Of a stretch of DNA of 64,000 nt, positions 11,615 to 19,780 are shown piece by piece. Every line of letters starts with the position of its first letter. Positions within the stretch are counted from its first letter, which is position 1. The notes below the pieces were generated by a model. That model was not told the DNA's origin. It did not search any database and saw only the letters and a program-made list of their open reading frames with translations. A program made the position numbers and the translations under genes. The stretch comes from Catenulispora sp. EB89 (GTDB taxonomy: Bacteria > Actinomycetota > Actinomycetes > Streptomycetales > Catenulisporaceae): assembly GCF_041261445.1 (NCBI RefSeq), contig NZ_JBGCCU010000004.1, forward strand, positions 186,001-250,000, in the 5' to 3' direction.

Positions 11615-11628
11615 GTGAGCACGCTCAC
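11615..11628. promoter_or_regulatory. GTGAGC-AC-GCTCAC palindrome in the acnA/LCIB-like intergenic region
   Basis: A perfect 6-bp inverted repeat with a 2-base centre lies about 65 bp upstream of the acnA -35 and 50 bp before the divergent gene. It could bind a regulator of either gene. No known motif was recognised. Confidence 0.35.
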
Positions 11629-11676
11629 CCGGGTGGCCGCTGGCCCGGCGGCGCGGGCCTTGTGACAATCGTCCCA

Positions 11677-12459
11677 ATGGATACTGTGCCCATGAACCCA
11701 GAGACCAGCACCCCGACCGCGGCCTCGAAGGTCCTTCGCACCACGTTCCCGGACGCCATCCCGGCGACCGGCTTCGTACGCGCCACACGCGAGCTGCTCG
11801 CGCCCCACGGATTCCATGCCGCCAACACCCTCCCGCTGATCGCGACCTGCCGCGACGAGCTCGCGGTGACCATCACCGCGCGCCTGTACGACACCTGGGG
11901 CGCCGGCTTCAACATGGCCGGCCTGGCCGGGATGATCGTGCTCGGCCGCACCGGGATCCTGGCCGCCTCGGGCCACGCCCCGGTGGAGGACGGCGTCCGA
12001 CGCTTCGTCCTGGTCGCGCTCCCGCACATAGGGATCGACGCGCACGGCGTGATCGGCAACGTCGAGCGCCCCGGCGTCCCCGGCGTCTCGCACACCTGCG
12101 GCGCCCTGATGGCCCTGCACGACGAGCTGCGCGGCGACAACGCCCCGACCGGCGACTACCCCTTCCTGGACCTGGCCGACCCGGAGCAGAGCATGCTCCG
12201 CGACCGCATCCCGCCGTTCCTGCCGGACGGTCCGGTCCCGGACCTGGCCGGACTCACCCGGATCGCCCGGGACGTCATCACCGCGGACACGCACAAGGTG
12301 ATCGGCGTGCTGCGCGAGGGCAACTCCCTGCCGGCGCACGTGGCGGTGTTCACCGGGATCCACATCAACGGCCCCGGCGGGACCGAGTACGTGGCGCCCG
12401 GGGCCTGCTACCTGGACCTGGGGACGGACCAGCCCGAGATCGAGCTGGTCATCGACTGA
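11677..12459 (+). CDS. LCIB-like carbonic anhydrase homologue
   Basis: The 260-residue protein carries the residues of the LCIB/LCIC carbonic anhydrase family: LIATCRDEL with Cys58, Arg59 and Asp60, [28 protein letters not shown] with His117, and SHTCGAL with Cys141. In the family Cys-His-Cys bind zinc and the Asp-Arg pair opens the site, so all catalytic residues seem present. The reaction would be CO2 hydration. The start at 11677 follows GACAAT by 7 bases with no ribosome site, so the mRNA may be leaderless; ATG at 11692 is an alternative. It is divergent from acnA. Family assignment rests on remembered motifs. Confidence 0.7.
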   Translation: MDTVPMNPETSTPTAASKVLRTTFPDAIPATGFVRATRELLAPHGFHAANTLPLIATCRDELAVTITARLYDTWGAGFNMAGLAGMIVLGRTGILAASGHAPVEDGVRRFVLVALPHIGIDAHGVIGNVERPGVPGVSHTCGALMALHDELRGDNAPTGDYPFLDLADPEQSMLRDRIPPFLPDGPVPDLAGLTRIARDVITADTHKVIGVLREGNSLPAHVAVFTGIHINGPGGTEYVAPGACYLDLGTDQPEIELVID

Positions 12460-12474
12460 TCGACTGATCGACTG
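12451..12474. repeat. 8-bp tandem repeat ATCGACTG x3
   Basis: Three perfect copies of ATCGACTG span the stop codon of the LCIB-like gene; the first copy encodes the last residues and the stop. It looks like slippage and has no evident role. Confidence 0.85.
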
Positions 12475-12606
12475 ATCGGAGTATCCGCCGAACCCGCCGA
12501 CCCGATGGCGCCGTGCCGAAGCACGGCGCCATTCGCATGCAACCCCTCGCGCACCCGAACGCATCAGGTGACTGTCCGAGTAACACACCGACCGAGGGGG
12601 AGGCCT

Positions 12607-13143
12607 ATGGCGACGCCCGACCGCGACGCCGAATTCACCGAGTACGCCAGCGCCCGGCAGGCCTGGCTGCGCCGGGTCGCCTATCTGTTGTGCGGGGACT
12701 GGCACCGCGCCGACGACCTGGTGCAGAGCACGATCACCAAGCTCTACGCGCACTGGCACCGGGCCCGGCGGGCCGACAACGTCGACGGCTACGCCCGCCG
12801 CACGCTGGTCAACACCTTCCTGGCCGAGCAGCGCTCCGGCTGGGCCAAGTGGACGGTCCTGCACCGCTTCGGGGGCGGGCACGCCGCCGATCCGGAGCCG
12901 GACCCGGCCGCGCTCGGTGACCTGGAGCTGGGCCTGGACCTGAAGACGGCACTGGCGAAGCTGCCCCCGCGGCAGCGCGCCACGGTGGTCCTGCGCTTCT
13001 ACTGCGACCTGTCGGTCGAACAGACCGCCCAGCTCATGAGCTGCTCGACCGGCACCGTCAAGAGCCAGTCCACCCGCGGCCTGGCGACGCTGCGCAACCT
13101 TCTCGACCCGAATCTGATCCCCGCGATGGAGGGAATGCTGTGA
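12607..13143 (+). CDS. SigE-family ECF RNA polymerase sigma factor
   Basis: The 178-residue product has sigma region 2 ([22 protein letters not shown], written here only in part as [18 protein letters not shown]) and region 4 with a helix-turn-helix ([20 protein letters not shown]). This is the pattern of the short SigE-like group abundant in actinomycetes. The ATG at 12607 has GGGGGAGG immediately upstream with a short 3-base spacer. Its last codons overlap the following gene by GTGA, so the two are translationally coupled, as sigma/anti-sigma pairs usually are. Target promoters are unknown. Confidence 0.88.
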   Translation: MATPDRDAEFTEYASARQAWLRRVAYLLCGDWHRADDLVQSTITKLYAHWHRARRADNVDGYARRTLVNTFLAEQRSGWAKWTVLHRFGGGHAADPEPDPAALGDLELGLDLKTALAKLPPRQRATVVLRFYCDLSVEQTAQLMSCSTGTVKSQSTRGLATLRNLLDPNLIPAMEGML

Positions 13144-14216
13144 ATCAGGATTTGAAGACCTCGCTCGTAGAACTGGCGGACGCCGAGTACGCCGACGCGC
13201 CGCCCAGCACCATCGACATCGGCCGCGCCCGCGCCGACGGCCGGCGCCGGATGATCACGGCCCGGGTGGCACCGGCGGCCGGCGGCCTGGCGGTGGTCGC
13301 GGCGTGCGCGCTGGTGGCGAACGGGCTCGGCGGGACGTCGCCGGCGGAGCGGCCCGAGCCCGCGCCCGCGCTGGCCGGAGACCTCACCGGTACCGACCCG
13401 CTCACCGAGGTCGCCTCCTTCGGATACCTGCCGGACGGCTACCAGGTGGCGACGCACGAATACGACTACAGCTCCGGCTCCACCACGGTCACTTTGGAGA
13501 CCAAGCCACAGGTGCCCAGCTCCAAGCCCAGCTACCTGAACCCGTCGCGACTGGAGCTGACCCCGTCCGCCACCGAGCCCAGGCCACTGACTTCGGAGAC
13601 GAAGACAGATGTGAAGGTCAAGGGGAGCGCGAAGGCGTACATCCTGCACAACAACGACGGCGGAACCACGGGGACTTATCCGGACCGCCTGGTGTGGCAG
13701 ACGGCATCCGGGTCCTGGTTCACGCTCGCCGCGTACGACCAGCCCCACGGCACCCAGTTGCGGGAGACGCTGATCGAAATCGCCGATTCGGTGGCCGTCA
13801 AGAACTTCTCCCTGCCCATGCCGATCCACGTCGAGGGCATGCCGACGCGCGGCACGCTCGTCGACGCCAGGCTGGATGACCCGCTCGTGGTCGGACAGGA
13901 TCCGTCCGCGGTCGGGACGACGCTGTCCTACACCGACGGCAAGCACATCGACATCAGCTTCAGCATCATCGTCATCCCCGTCGGCTGGACGGACCCCCAG
14001 AGCACGGTGCCCCTGAGCGCGTACCCGAAGCTGCCGAACGACGGCACGAACGCCTGCAAGGACTCCGAGGGCCTGCAGATCTGCGTTCTGGACAGCCATG
14101 GCGGCATCAGCGGCGTGGACCCGCTGGACTCCGTCGGCGGCGCCAAGGGACTGCTCGACCGGATCACCTCGCTCGGCAAGAACCCCTCGAACTGGACGAC
14201 TCAGGTCCTGAACTGA
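13140..14216 (+). CDS. Single-pass membrane protein coupled to the sigma factor, possible anti-sigma
   Basis: The GTG start overlaps the sigma-factor stop in GTGA. The 358-residue product has a short cytosolic part (1-40), one membrane helix at about 43-62 ([20 protein letters not shown]), then an extracytoplasmic domain of about 290 residues rich in Thr, Ser and Pro. No zinc-binding HxxxCxxC anti-sigma motif is present in the cytosolic part. Position and topology suggest it controls the sigma factor, but this is inference. Two Cys near 302 and 312 in the outer domain could form a disulphide. Confidence 0.75.
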   Translation: MNQDLKTSLVELADAEYADAPPSTIDIGRARADGRRRMITARVAPAAGGLAVVAACALVANGLGGTSPAERPEPAPALAGDLTGTDPLTEVASFGYLPDGYQVATHEYDYSSGSTTVTLETKPQVPSSKPSYLNPSRLELTPSATEPRPLTSETKTDVKVKGSAKAYILHNNDGGTTGTYPDRLVWQTASGSWFTLAAYDQPHGTQLRETLIEIADSVAVKNFSLPMPIHVEGMPTRGTLVDARLDDPLVVGQDPSAVGTTLSYTDGKHIDISFSIIVIPVGWTDPQSTVPLSAYPKLPNDGTNACKDSEGLQICVLDSHGGISGVDPLDSVGGAKGLLDRITSLGKNPSNWTTQVLN

Positions 14217-14297
14217 GACACCACCAAGGAATGTCGGGTTAAGGGATCACCCTGTGAGAAAGCCCACCTAGAACACGAGTATCAGAGCCTTAACGCT

Positions 14298-14330
14298 TCG
14301 CCCCGGCGCTATGCGACCGCGCCGGGGCGA
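14298..14330. terminator. Terminator between convergent genes
   Basis: TCGCCCCGGCGC (14298-14309) pairs perfectly with GCGCCGGGGCGA (14319-14330) around a 9-base loop. The structure overlaps the stop codon of the TRIC-family gene and follows the membrane-protein gene by 81 bp. Confidence 0.75.
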
Positions 14331-14989
14331 GGCGCGTGCCAGTCCCGCCAGACGGCGACCAGCCGGATGGCCGCGGTGATCGCCACCGACGCCGCGGCGG
14401 CCAGATAGCCCTGGACCACGAACCCGTGCCGCTCCACCAAGCCGAACAGCAGTCCCCCGACGAACGCCGGCACCGCGTACAGCTCCCGCTGCAGCACCAT
14501 CGGGACCTCGTTGACCAGCACGTCGCGCACCACCCCGCCGCCGGTCGCGGTGACCGTGCCGAGCAGCGCCGCCTGGAAGACCGGCAGATGGTAATCCAAT
14601 GCTTTGAGAGTTCCGGAGACCGCGAACAGACCAAGGGTCAGGGCATCGGCGATCACTGCGACGCGGTCAAAGCGGACCGCCCTTCCGCGCACTTCCTCTA
14701 TCGCCGATTTCAGTTTCGAATCACTCATTCGGCGGCTGGTCACCAGGAGCACTGTCGCGGTCGCTGCGAGTGCCACGGCGAAATAGCGCCAGTCCTGGAT
14801 CGCGGCCACCGGGGTGGCCCCGATCAGGGCGTCGCGGATCATCCCTCCTCCGAGTGACGACGCCACCGCGATGACGAGGATGCCGACCAGATCAAGGCCC
14901 TTGCGCAGACCCGCGAAAGCCCCCGCCACCGCCGCGGCGAAGACACCTAAGAGATCCAGAAGAACTGGAAGATGAGGATTGGCGACCAT
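14309..14989 (-). CDS. TRIC/UPF0126 family cation channel protein
   Basis: The 226-residue protein has seven predicted membrane helices arranged as two three-helix repeats. Each repeat carries the glycine-rich signature of the family: SLGGGMIRDALIG and TGGGVVRDVLVNEVP. Prokaryotic TRIC proteins form trimeric potassium- and sodium-permeable channels. The ATG at 14989 gives the usual family N-terminus (MVANPHLPVLLDLLG); 24 further upstream codons are open but unlike the family. It is a single gene; no substrate or regulator is indicated by neighbours. Confidence 0.9.
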   Translation of the reverse strand: MVANPHLPVLLDLLGVFAAAVAGAFAGLRKGLDLVGILVIAVASSLGGGMIRDALIGATPVAAIQDWRYFAVALAATATVLLVTSRRMSDSKLKSAIEEVRGRAVRFDRVAVIADALTLGLFAVSGTLKALDYHLPVFQAALLGTVTATGGGVVRDVLVNEVPMVLQRELYAVPAFVGGLLFGLVERHGFVVQGYLAAAASVAITAAIRLVAVWRDWHAPRPGAVA

Positions 14990-15191
14990 GATGTCTGGGA
15001 ATGTACCCGGTTCAAGGCGGGAGGGGTGGCCCCGCGGGGGGTCACAGAACTGACATCCCACAACTGGACGGCGTACGACAAATGACCGACAACCCTTGCT
15101 GTCCGGGCGACCTCATCCGTTTCCCGTACCCGATCGGCGTGTCGATGCAGTACGGTCTAGCTGGCAGCACTCGTCGAAGGGAGGTCCGCTC

Positions 15192-16397
15192 GTGACTGAG
15201 CTCCGCGTCATGGCCGTCACCAGCGACGGTCAGCGACTTGTGCTGCGCTCTAACGACGGCCAGGAATTCCATCTGACCATCGACGAGCGGTTGCGGGCCG
15301 CCGTGCGCGGCGATCGGGCCCGGCTGGGCCAGATCGAGATAGAGGCAGAAGGGCAGCTGCGCCCCCGGGACATCCAGTCCCGCATCCGCGCGGGCGCCAC
15401 CGCGCAGGAGGTCGCAGACGCCTGCGGCATCTCCGTCGAGCGCATCCGCCGCTTCGAGGGCCCGATCCTGGCCGAACGCGCCTTCATGGCGGAAAAGGCT
15501 CAGAACACGCAGGTGCGCCGGCAGGGCGAGAACCACGGGCAGAAGCTCGGGGAGATCGTCTTCGAGCGGCTGACCAAGCGCGGGGCCGAGGACCCGACCG
15601 CGGTGCGCTGGGACTCCTGGCGCCGCGAGGACGGCACCTGGACCGTGCAGGCCGTCTACAAGATCTCCGGTGAGACGTACGAGGCGCTGTGGGCCTTCGA
15701 CCCGCCGCGCCGGCTGGTGACCCCCGAGGACGACGAGGCGCGCCTGCTGTCCTCGGACGCCGCCGCGATCGCCGCCGCCGAACCGATGTTCCCCTTCGTC
15801 GCGGCCTCCGTGCTCTCCGGCGGAACCGTGGTGCCGGGCCCCGCGCCGGCCGCCAACGGCTCCTCGGCCGGCGGCTCGCTGGTGCACCTGGAGGCCCGCC
15901 GGCGCCCGGCCGAGACCTTCTCCTCCAACGGCTCGAACGGCTCCGGCGGCGCGCTGGAGCGGGAGCGCGAACGGGACCGTGAGCGCGAGCGCACGGCCGC
16001 GGAGCGGACCGCCTCGGTGGAACGGCACCCGTCGTCGATGCCGGCTTCGGCGTCGGCCTCGGCCGCGTCGTCCGCCGCGGTGTCGGCCTCGGCCGCCGCC
16101 AACGGCACCGCGGGCGTGCCCTCCCAGGCCGCGGGCCCCGACGAGGACTTCGACTTCCTGGACGCCGGCGACTCCCGCGCCCCGATCGCCGCGGTGGCCG
16201 GGCAGTCGGCCGGATCGGCCTTCGACGACGCGATCTTCGGCCCGCGCACCACCTCCCCGCACCGGGAGCGGATGGTCGGGACCACCGACCGCCAGGCCGA
16301 GGCCGACGGCGTACGGCCGGGGCGGCGGGCCACGGTGCCGTCGTGGGACGAGATCGTGTTCGGCTCGCGGCGCGGCAAGCAGAAGGGCCGCGACTGA
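15192..16397 (+). CDS. sepH: Septation protein SepH
   Basis: SepH binds FtsZ and promotes its assembly into sporulation septa in Streptomyces. The 401-residue product has the family layout: an N-terminal DUF3071 domain (1-about 190) with a helix-turn-helix-like segment ATAQEVADACGISVERIRRF at 70-89, then a long disordered Ser/Ala/Pro linker with a charged run of alternating Arg and Glu, and a conserved C-terminal motif around FDDAIFGPR and VPSWDEIVFGSRR. GTG at 15192 follows GGGAGG with a 7-base spacer, and the start VTELRVMAV is typical. It is followed by a strong terminator. Assignment is firm; septation role is from the family. Confidence 0.93.
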   Translation: MTELRVMAVTSDGQRLVLRSNDGQEFHLTIDERLRAAVRGDRARLGQIEIEAEGQLRPRDIQSRIRAGATAQEVADACGISVERIRRFEGPILAERAFMAEKAQNTQVRRQGENHGQKLGEIVFERLTKRGAEDPTAVRWDSWRREDGTWTVQAVYKISGETYEALWAFDPPRRLVTPEDDEARLLSSDAAAIAAAEPMFPFVAASVLSGGTVVPGPAPAANGSSAGGSLVHLEARRRPAETFSSNGSNGSGGALERERERDRERERTAAERTASVERHPSSMPASASASAASSAAVSASAAANGTAGVPSQAAGPDEDFDFLDAGDSRAPIAAVAGQSAGSAFDDAIFGPRTTSPHRERMVGTTDRQAEADGVRPGRRATVPSWDEIVFGSRRGKQKGRD

Positions 16398-16415
16398 TCT
16401 TCCGTCTTTCCTTCA

Positions 16416-16451
16416 GTGGCCCGGTCTCGTCCATCGAGACCGGGCCACTTT
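16416..16451 (+). terminator. sepH terminator
   Basis: GTGGCCCGGTCTCG (16416-16429) pairs perfectly with CGAGACCGGGCCAC (16435-16448) around a 5-base loop, followed by TTT. It is 18 bp past the sepH stop. Confidence 0.92.
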
Positions 16452-16502
16452 CCGGTCTTTGGCTTTTGGCCGCGATACCGGCGGTGTGATCGACTTTCCA
16501 TC

Positions 16503-16955
16503 ATGGAAGTGACACGCGAGGACGGACTGTTCATCAGCGACGACCCGGCCCTGGTCGACGCCGACAAGGTCTACGGCTGGATCGCCGAAGAATCGTGGTG
16601 GGGCGCCGGACGCCCGCGCGACGCCGTCGAACGCTCGCTGGAGGGCTCGCACGTCTACGGCGTCTACGCCGATCGGGAGACCATGGTCGGGGTGGCCCGG
16701 GTGATCACCGACCACGCCACCTTCGCGTACTTCTGCGACGTCTACGTCGACGAGTCCTACCGCGGCAAGGGCGTCGGCCCGTGGCTGTCGCGGGAGATCG
16801 TGGCGGACCTGAAGGCGATCGGGATCAACCGGTTCCTGCTGGCGACGAAGGACAAGCACTCGACGTACGCCAAGGCCGGGTTCTACCCGGTGACCCGGCC
16901 GCAGTCGTGGATGGAGATCGACGAGCGCGCGACGAAGCCGGGGCCGGTGGACTAG
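16503..16955 (+). CDS. GNAT-family N-acetyltransferase, 150 aa
   Basis: The acetyl-CoA site is clear: CDVYVDESYRGKGVGPWLSR (motif A, R-G-x-G-V/I-G), followed by the C-terminal STYAKAGFYPV segment. The N-terminal part (GLFISDDPALVDADKVYGWI) resembles small acetyltransferases of the YitI/PA4794-like type that act on amines or small molecules. The ATG at 16503 has no clear ribosome site. The gene lies between the sepH terminator and the convergent Eis-like gene. The acceptor is unknown. Confidence 0.87.
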   Translation: MEVTREDGLFISDDPALVDADKVYGWIAEESWWGAGRPRDAVERSLEGSHVYGVYADRETMVGVARVITDHATFAYFCDVYVDESYRGKGVGPWLSREIVADLKAIGINRFLLATKDKHSTYAKAGFYPVTRPQSWMEIDERATKPGPVD

Positions 16956-16996
16956 AACCGGACCGACCGGAAACGGACCGACCGGCTCCGGTCCGA

Positions 16997-18226
16997 TCAG
17001 AACCATGTGACGCAGTGCGGCGGGACGGCGGTCTTGAACAGCCGGTCGGCGAGCGCCAGGCCGCCGGCCTTCTCCTCGGTGATCTCCCCGACCCGGGCCA
17101 GCGCCGTAGCGGCGTGGTGGCCGAAGTACAACGCGCCGAGGGTCTGCACCGGCAGCGTCACGTCAGGGTTCTCAGTGCTGCGCTTCACGGTCGCGCCGGC
17201 CGGACCGCCTTCGAGCGCGTACACGCCCTCGGCGTAGCCGGCCGGGTCGGTGACGGCCAGGACCAGGCGGCCCTCGGTCTCGTAGGCGCGCGCCTCCAGC
17301 GCCGCCGCGACGTCGAGCACGCGGGCCCACAGGACGTCGTGGCGCGATGTCTCGCGCGCGAACCTGGGGTTGGCCATCAGGTGCCGCCAGCTGTCGTCGG
17401 CCGGGAAGGTCTCGACGTCGAACGTGGTGATCCAGTCCTGTTCCCACAGGAACTGGAGCAGGCGGACGCGGGCCGTGGAGTCCTCGGCCAGCATTTCCGC
17501 CTCGGCGCGGTCGTTGGCGACGAAGCCGTTCCAGTCGCCTTCCTTGACCGAGTAGGTCACGCCGCCGCGAACCGTCCCGGACTCGTCCCGGTAGAGCGCG
17601 AAGAGCTTTTCCTTGTCAGTCGGCTTGCCGTCGTGGGTCAGCAGGCCGGCGTCGCGCTCCCAGAGGCGGTTGCGGTACTCGATCGCGCCGGGCGTGGTGG
17701 CGCGGAGGCGGTCGTAGGCGGCCGGCAGTTCCTCGACCCACTCCTGGGCCGAGGCGTAGTCCACGGTGCCCGGCAGCGGCCTGGAGACGGCGCAGCGCTT
17801 GCTGTCGAAGCGGTAGGAGGTCTCGTCGGTGGCGTGGCCGTAGCCGAAGCGGCCGTAGATCGGCCATTCCGCCGGAATCAGGATCGACAGCGGCTCGCCG
17901 GCGTCCGCGGACTGCCGCAGGGCGGTGGCGATCATCGCGGACAGGATGCCCCGGCGGCGGTGCGTCTGCGCGACGCTGACCGACGTGACCGCGGCGGCCG
18001 GGACCGCGGCGCCGCCCGGGACCGAGACGGTGTTGCGGAAGTTCGCGAACGTGCCGACCACGCGGTCGCCGTCGTAGGCGCCGATGACCCGGCCGGCGGC
18101 GATCTCGTCGGCGAAGATCTGCCGGCGGTACGCGCCGCGGCCCCGCTGGGCCGGGCGGCTGAAGGTGACGTCGACCGCGTCGCTGAAGTCGTCGCTGTAC
18201 TCGACGATCTTGATGTCGAAGGGCAT
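16997..18226 (-). CDS. Eis-like GNAT acetyltransferase
   Basis: At 409 residues it has the Eis layout: an N-terminal GNAT domain with VSVAQTHRRRGILSAMI as the acetyl-CoA motif, a second degenerate GNAT half with IPAEWPIYGRFGYG, and a sterol-carrier-like C-terminal domain ending in Phe, whose free carboxylate acts as base in the family. Eis enzymes acetylate amines, including aminoglycosides in mycobacteria; the role here is unknown. The ATG at 18226 is preceded by TACCCT and six bases with no ribosome site, so the transcript is probably leaderless. The open frame from 18262 is rejected on that ground. Confidence 0.9.
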   Translation of the reverse strand: MPFDIKIVEYSDDFSDAVDVTFSRPAQRGRGAYRRQIFADEIAAGRVIGAYDGDRVVGTFANFRNTVSVPGGAAVPAAAVTSVSVAQTHRRRGILSAMIATALRQSADAGEPLSILIPAEWPIYGRFGYGHATDETSYRFDSKRCAVSRPLPGTVDYASAQEWVEELPAAYDRLRATTPGAIEYRNRLWERDAGLLTHDGKPTDKEKLFALYRDESGTVRGGVTYSVKEGDWNGFVANDRAEAEMLAEDSTARVRLLQFLWEQDWITTFDVETFPADDSWRHLMANPRFARETSRHDVLWARVLDVAAALEARAYETEGRLVLAVTDPAGYAEGVYALEGGPAGATVKRSTENPDVTLPVQTLGALYFGHHAATALARVGEITEEKAGGLALADRLFKTAVPPHCVTWF

Positions 18227-18232
18227 GGGTGC

Positions 18233-18238
18233 AGGGTA
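18233..18238 (-). promoter_or_regulatory. -10 box of a leaderless eis-like promoter
   Basis: On the minus strand TACCCT is followed by GCACCC and then the ATG. The spacing puts the transcription start at the start codon. No convincing -35 was found. Confidence 0.45.
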
Positions 18239-18296
18239 TGCACCTGGTGTGGGACCCGCCACCGATTAAGCGGCGGCGGCTCGGAGCGTGTGCGGC

Positions 18297-19727
18297 TCAG
18301 GCCAGCAGCGCGCTGCCGAAGTGGTCGGAGGCGTCCTTCACCCCGGGCAGCACGAAGAAGTAGCCGCCGCCGACCGGCGAGATGTAGTCCACCAGCGGCT
18401 CGTCGATGAGCTTGGTCTGCACGAACTCGAACTGCCGCTGGATGTCCTGCTGGTAGGCGACGAAGGCCAGGCCCATGTCCAGGTCGCCGACGTTGTCGAA
18501 GCCCCGGTCGTAGTTGTAGCCGCGGCGCAGGACGCGGTTGCGGTCGGTCTCCGCGGTGCGCGGGTTGGCCAGCCTGATGTGCGCGTCCAGCGGGATGTTG
18601 GCGCCCTTGGGGTCCTTCGCGTACTGCGGGATGTCGGTCTGCGCGCCCCCGTCGAGCGGGGCACCGGTGTCCCGGCGGCGGCCGATCATCTTCTCCTGCT
18701 CCAGCAGCGAGACCCGGTCCCAGAACTCGACGAGCATCCGGATCCGCCGCACCACCTGGTAGCTGCCGCCGGCGGTCCACGCCGGCTCCGGCGCGCCGGG
18801 CTGCACCCAGACGAGGTAGTCGAACTCGTGCTCGGTGGCGGGGTTGGCGATGCCGTCGTGGAACCCGAGCAGGTTGCGCTGCGCACCGGTGGGGCGCGGA
18901 TCGTTGGCCCAGCCGTCGATGCGGTACTTGAGCTGCATGCCGGCCCGGGTGTGCTTGGCGATGTCGCGGATCGCGTGCACGACGGTGTCCTGGCTGTCGG
19001 CGCAGATCTGCAGCGACAGGTCCCCGTGGCACTCGGCGGGGTTGAGGTTGTCGTTCGGGAACGTCTTCATCGGCGTGAGGCGCACGGGCTTCTTGTCGGC
19101 GAGGCCGAAGCGCGCGTCGAAGAGCGAGGCGCCGACGCCGAGGGTGAAGGTGAGGCCGTCGGCGGGGACCGTGGGACCGAGGATGCCGTTGTCCGACGGC
19201 GGGGCGCCGACCCCGAGGTCGGGCGGCGTGCCGCCGGAGGTGAGGAAGCGCGCCCGGTCGGTGAGCGTCTGGAACAGAGTGGCGAGCTCGGCCTTGTCGG
19301 CGGCGATGACGTCGAACACGGCGAGGGTCATGTGCTTCTGCGCCGGCGTGGTGACGCCCTGCTGGTGCGCGCCGTGGAAGGGCAGGGTCCGGCCGGAGCC
19401 ACCGGAGGCGGACGAGGCGACCGGGGCGGTGTCGGCGGCGGCCTTGTTCATCGCGAAGCCGGTGGCACCGACGACCGCGGCGCCGGCCACGCCCGCCGCC
19501 GCGCCCTTGAGCATGGCTCGGCGGGCGAAGGCGGTGTGGTCGAAGGGACAGGTGGCGGGCTGGGCGGCGGCCTCACTCACAGCGACCGAAGTCGCCTCGC
19601 CGGCGGTCGGCGCGGCAGGCACGGCGGCGCCGGCGGCAGGCTGCGAGTCGGCGGCACTCGCGGCAGCCGGCGGCGCGTCAGCGTCAGGCACCTGGTTCTC
19701 GTTCTCGTTCTCGTTCTGCTCGGTCAT
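18297..19727 (-). CDS. efeB: DyP-type haem peroxidase / deferrochelatase EfeB
   Basis: EfeB is a Tat-exported haem peroxidase of the Efe iron-uptake system. The 476-residue product has the DyP motif GFHDG at 288-292 with catalytic Asp291 and the axial haem ligand His383 in [11 protein letters not shown]. The twin-arginine signal is unusual in starting late: [16 protein letters not shown] with Arg69-Arg70, behind about 60 residues rich in Asn, Glu, Ala and Pro (NENENEN near the start). It lies 53 bp downstream of the EfeU-EfeO fusion in the same orientation and is probably cotranscribed. Confidence 0.93.
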   Translation of the reverse strand: MTEQNENENENQVPDADAPPAAASAADSQPAAGAAVPAAPTAGEATSVAVSEAAAQPATCPFDHTAFARRAMLKGAAAGVAGAAVVGATGFAMNKAAADTAPVASSASGGSGRTLPFHGAHQQGVTTPAQKHMTLAVFDVIAADKAELATLFQTLTDRARFLTSGGTPPDLGVGAPPSDNGILGPTVPADGLTFTLGVGASLFDARFGLADKKPVRLTPMKTFPNDNLNPAECHGDLSLQICADSQDTVVHAIRDIAKHTRAGMQLKYRIDGWANDPRPTGAQRNLLGFHDGIANPATEHEFDYLVWVQPGAPEPAWTAGGSYQVVRRIRMLVEFWDRVSLLEQEKMIGRRRDTGAPLDGGAQTDIPQYAKDPKGANIPLDAHIRLANPRTAETDRNRVLRRGYNYDRGFDNVGDLDMGLAFVAYQQDIQRQFEFVQTKLIDEPLVDYISPVGGGYFFVLPGVKDASDHFGSALLA

Positions 19728-19780
19728 CTCAAAGCGCTTTCATCAACGAAGTCGGCAGGCGGCGGGTCTGGAGGCTCCGC

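Noticed and set aside
13140-14216. Zinc-binding anti-sigma factor (ZAS)
   Set aside because: The HxxxCxxC motif is absent from the cytosolic part, so only a general anti-sigma role is suggested.
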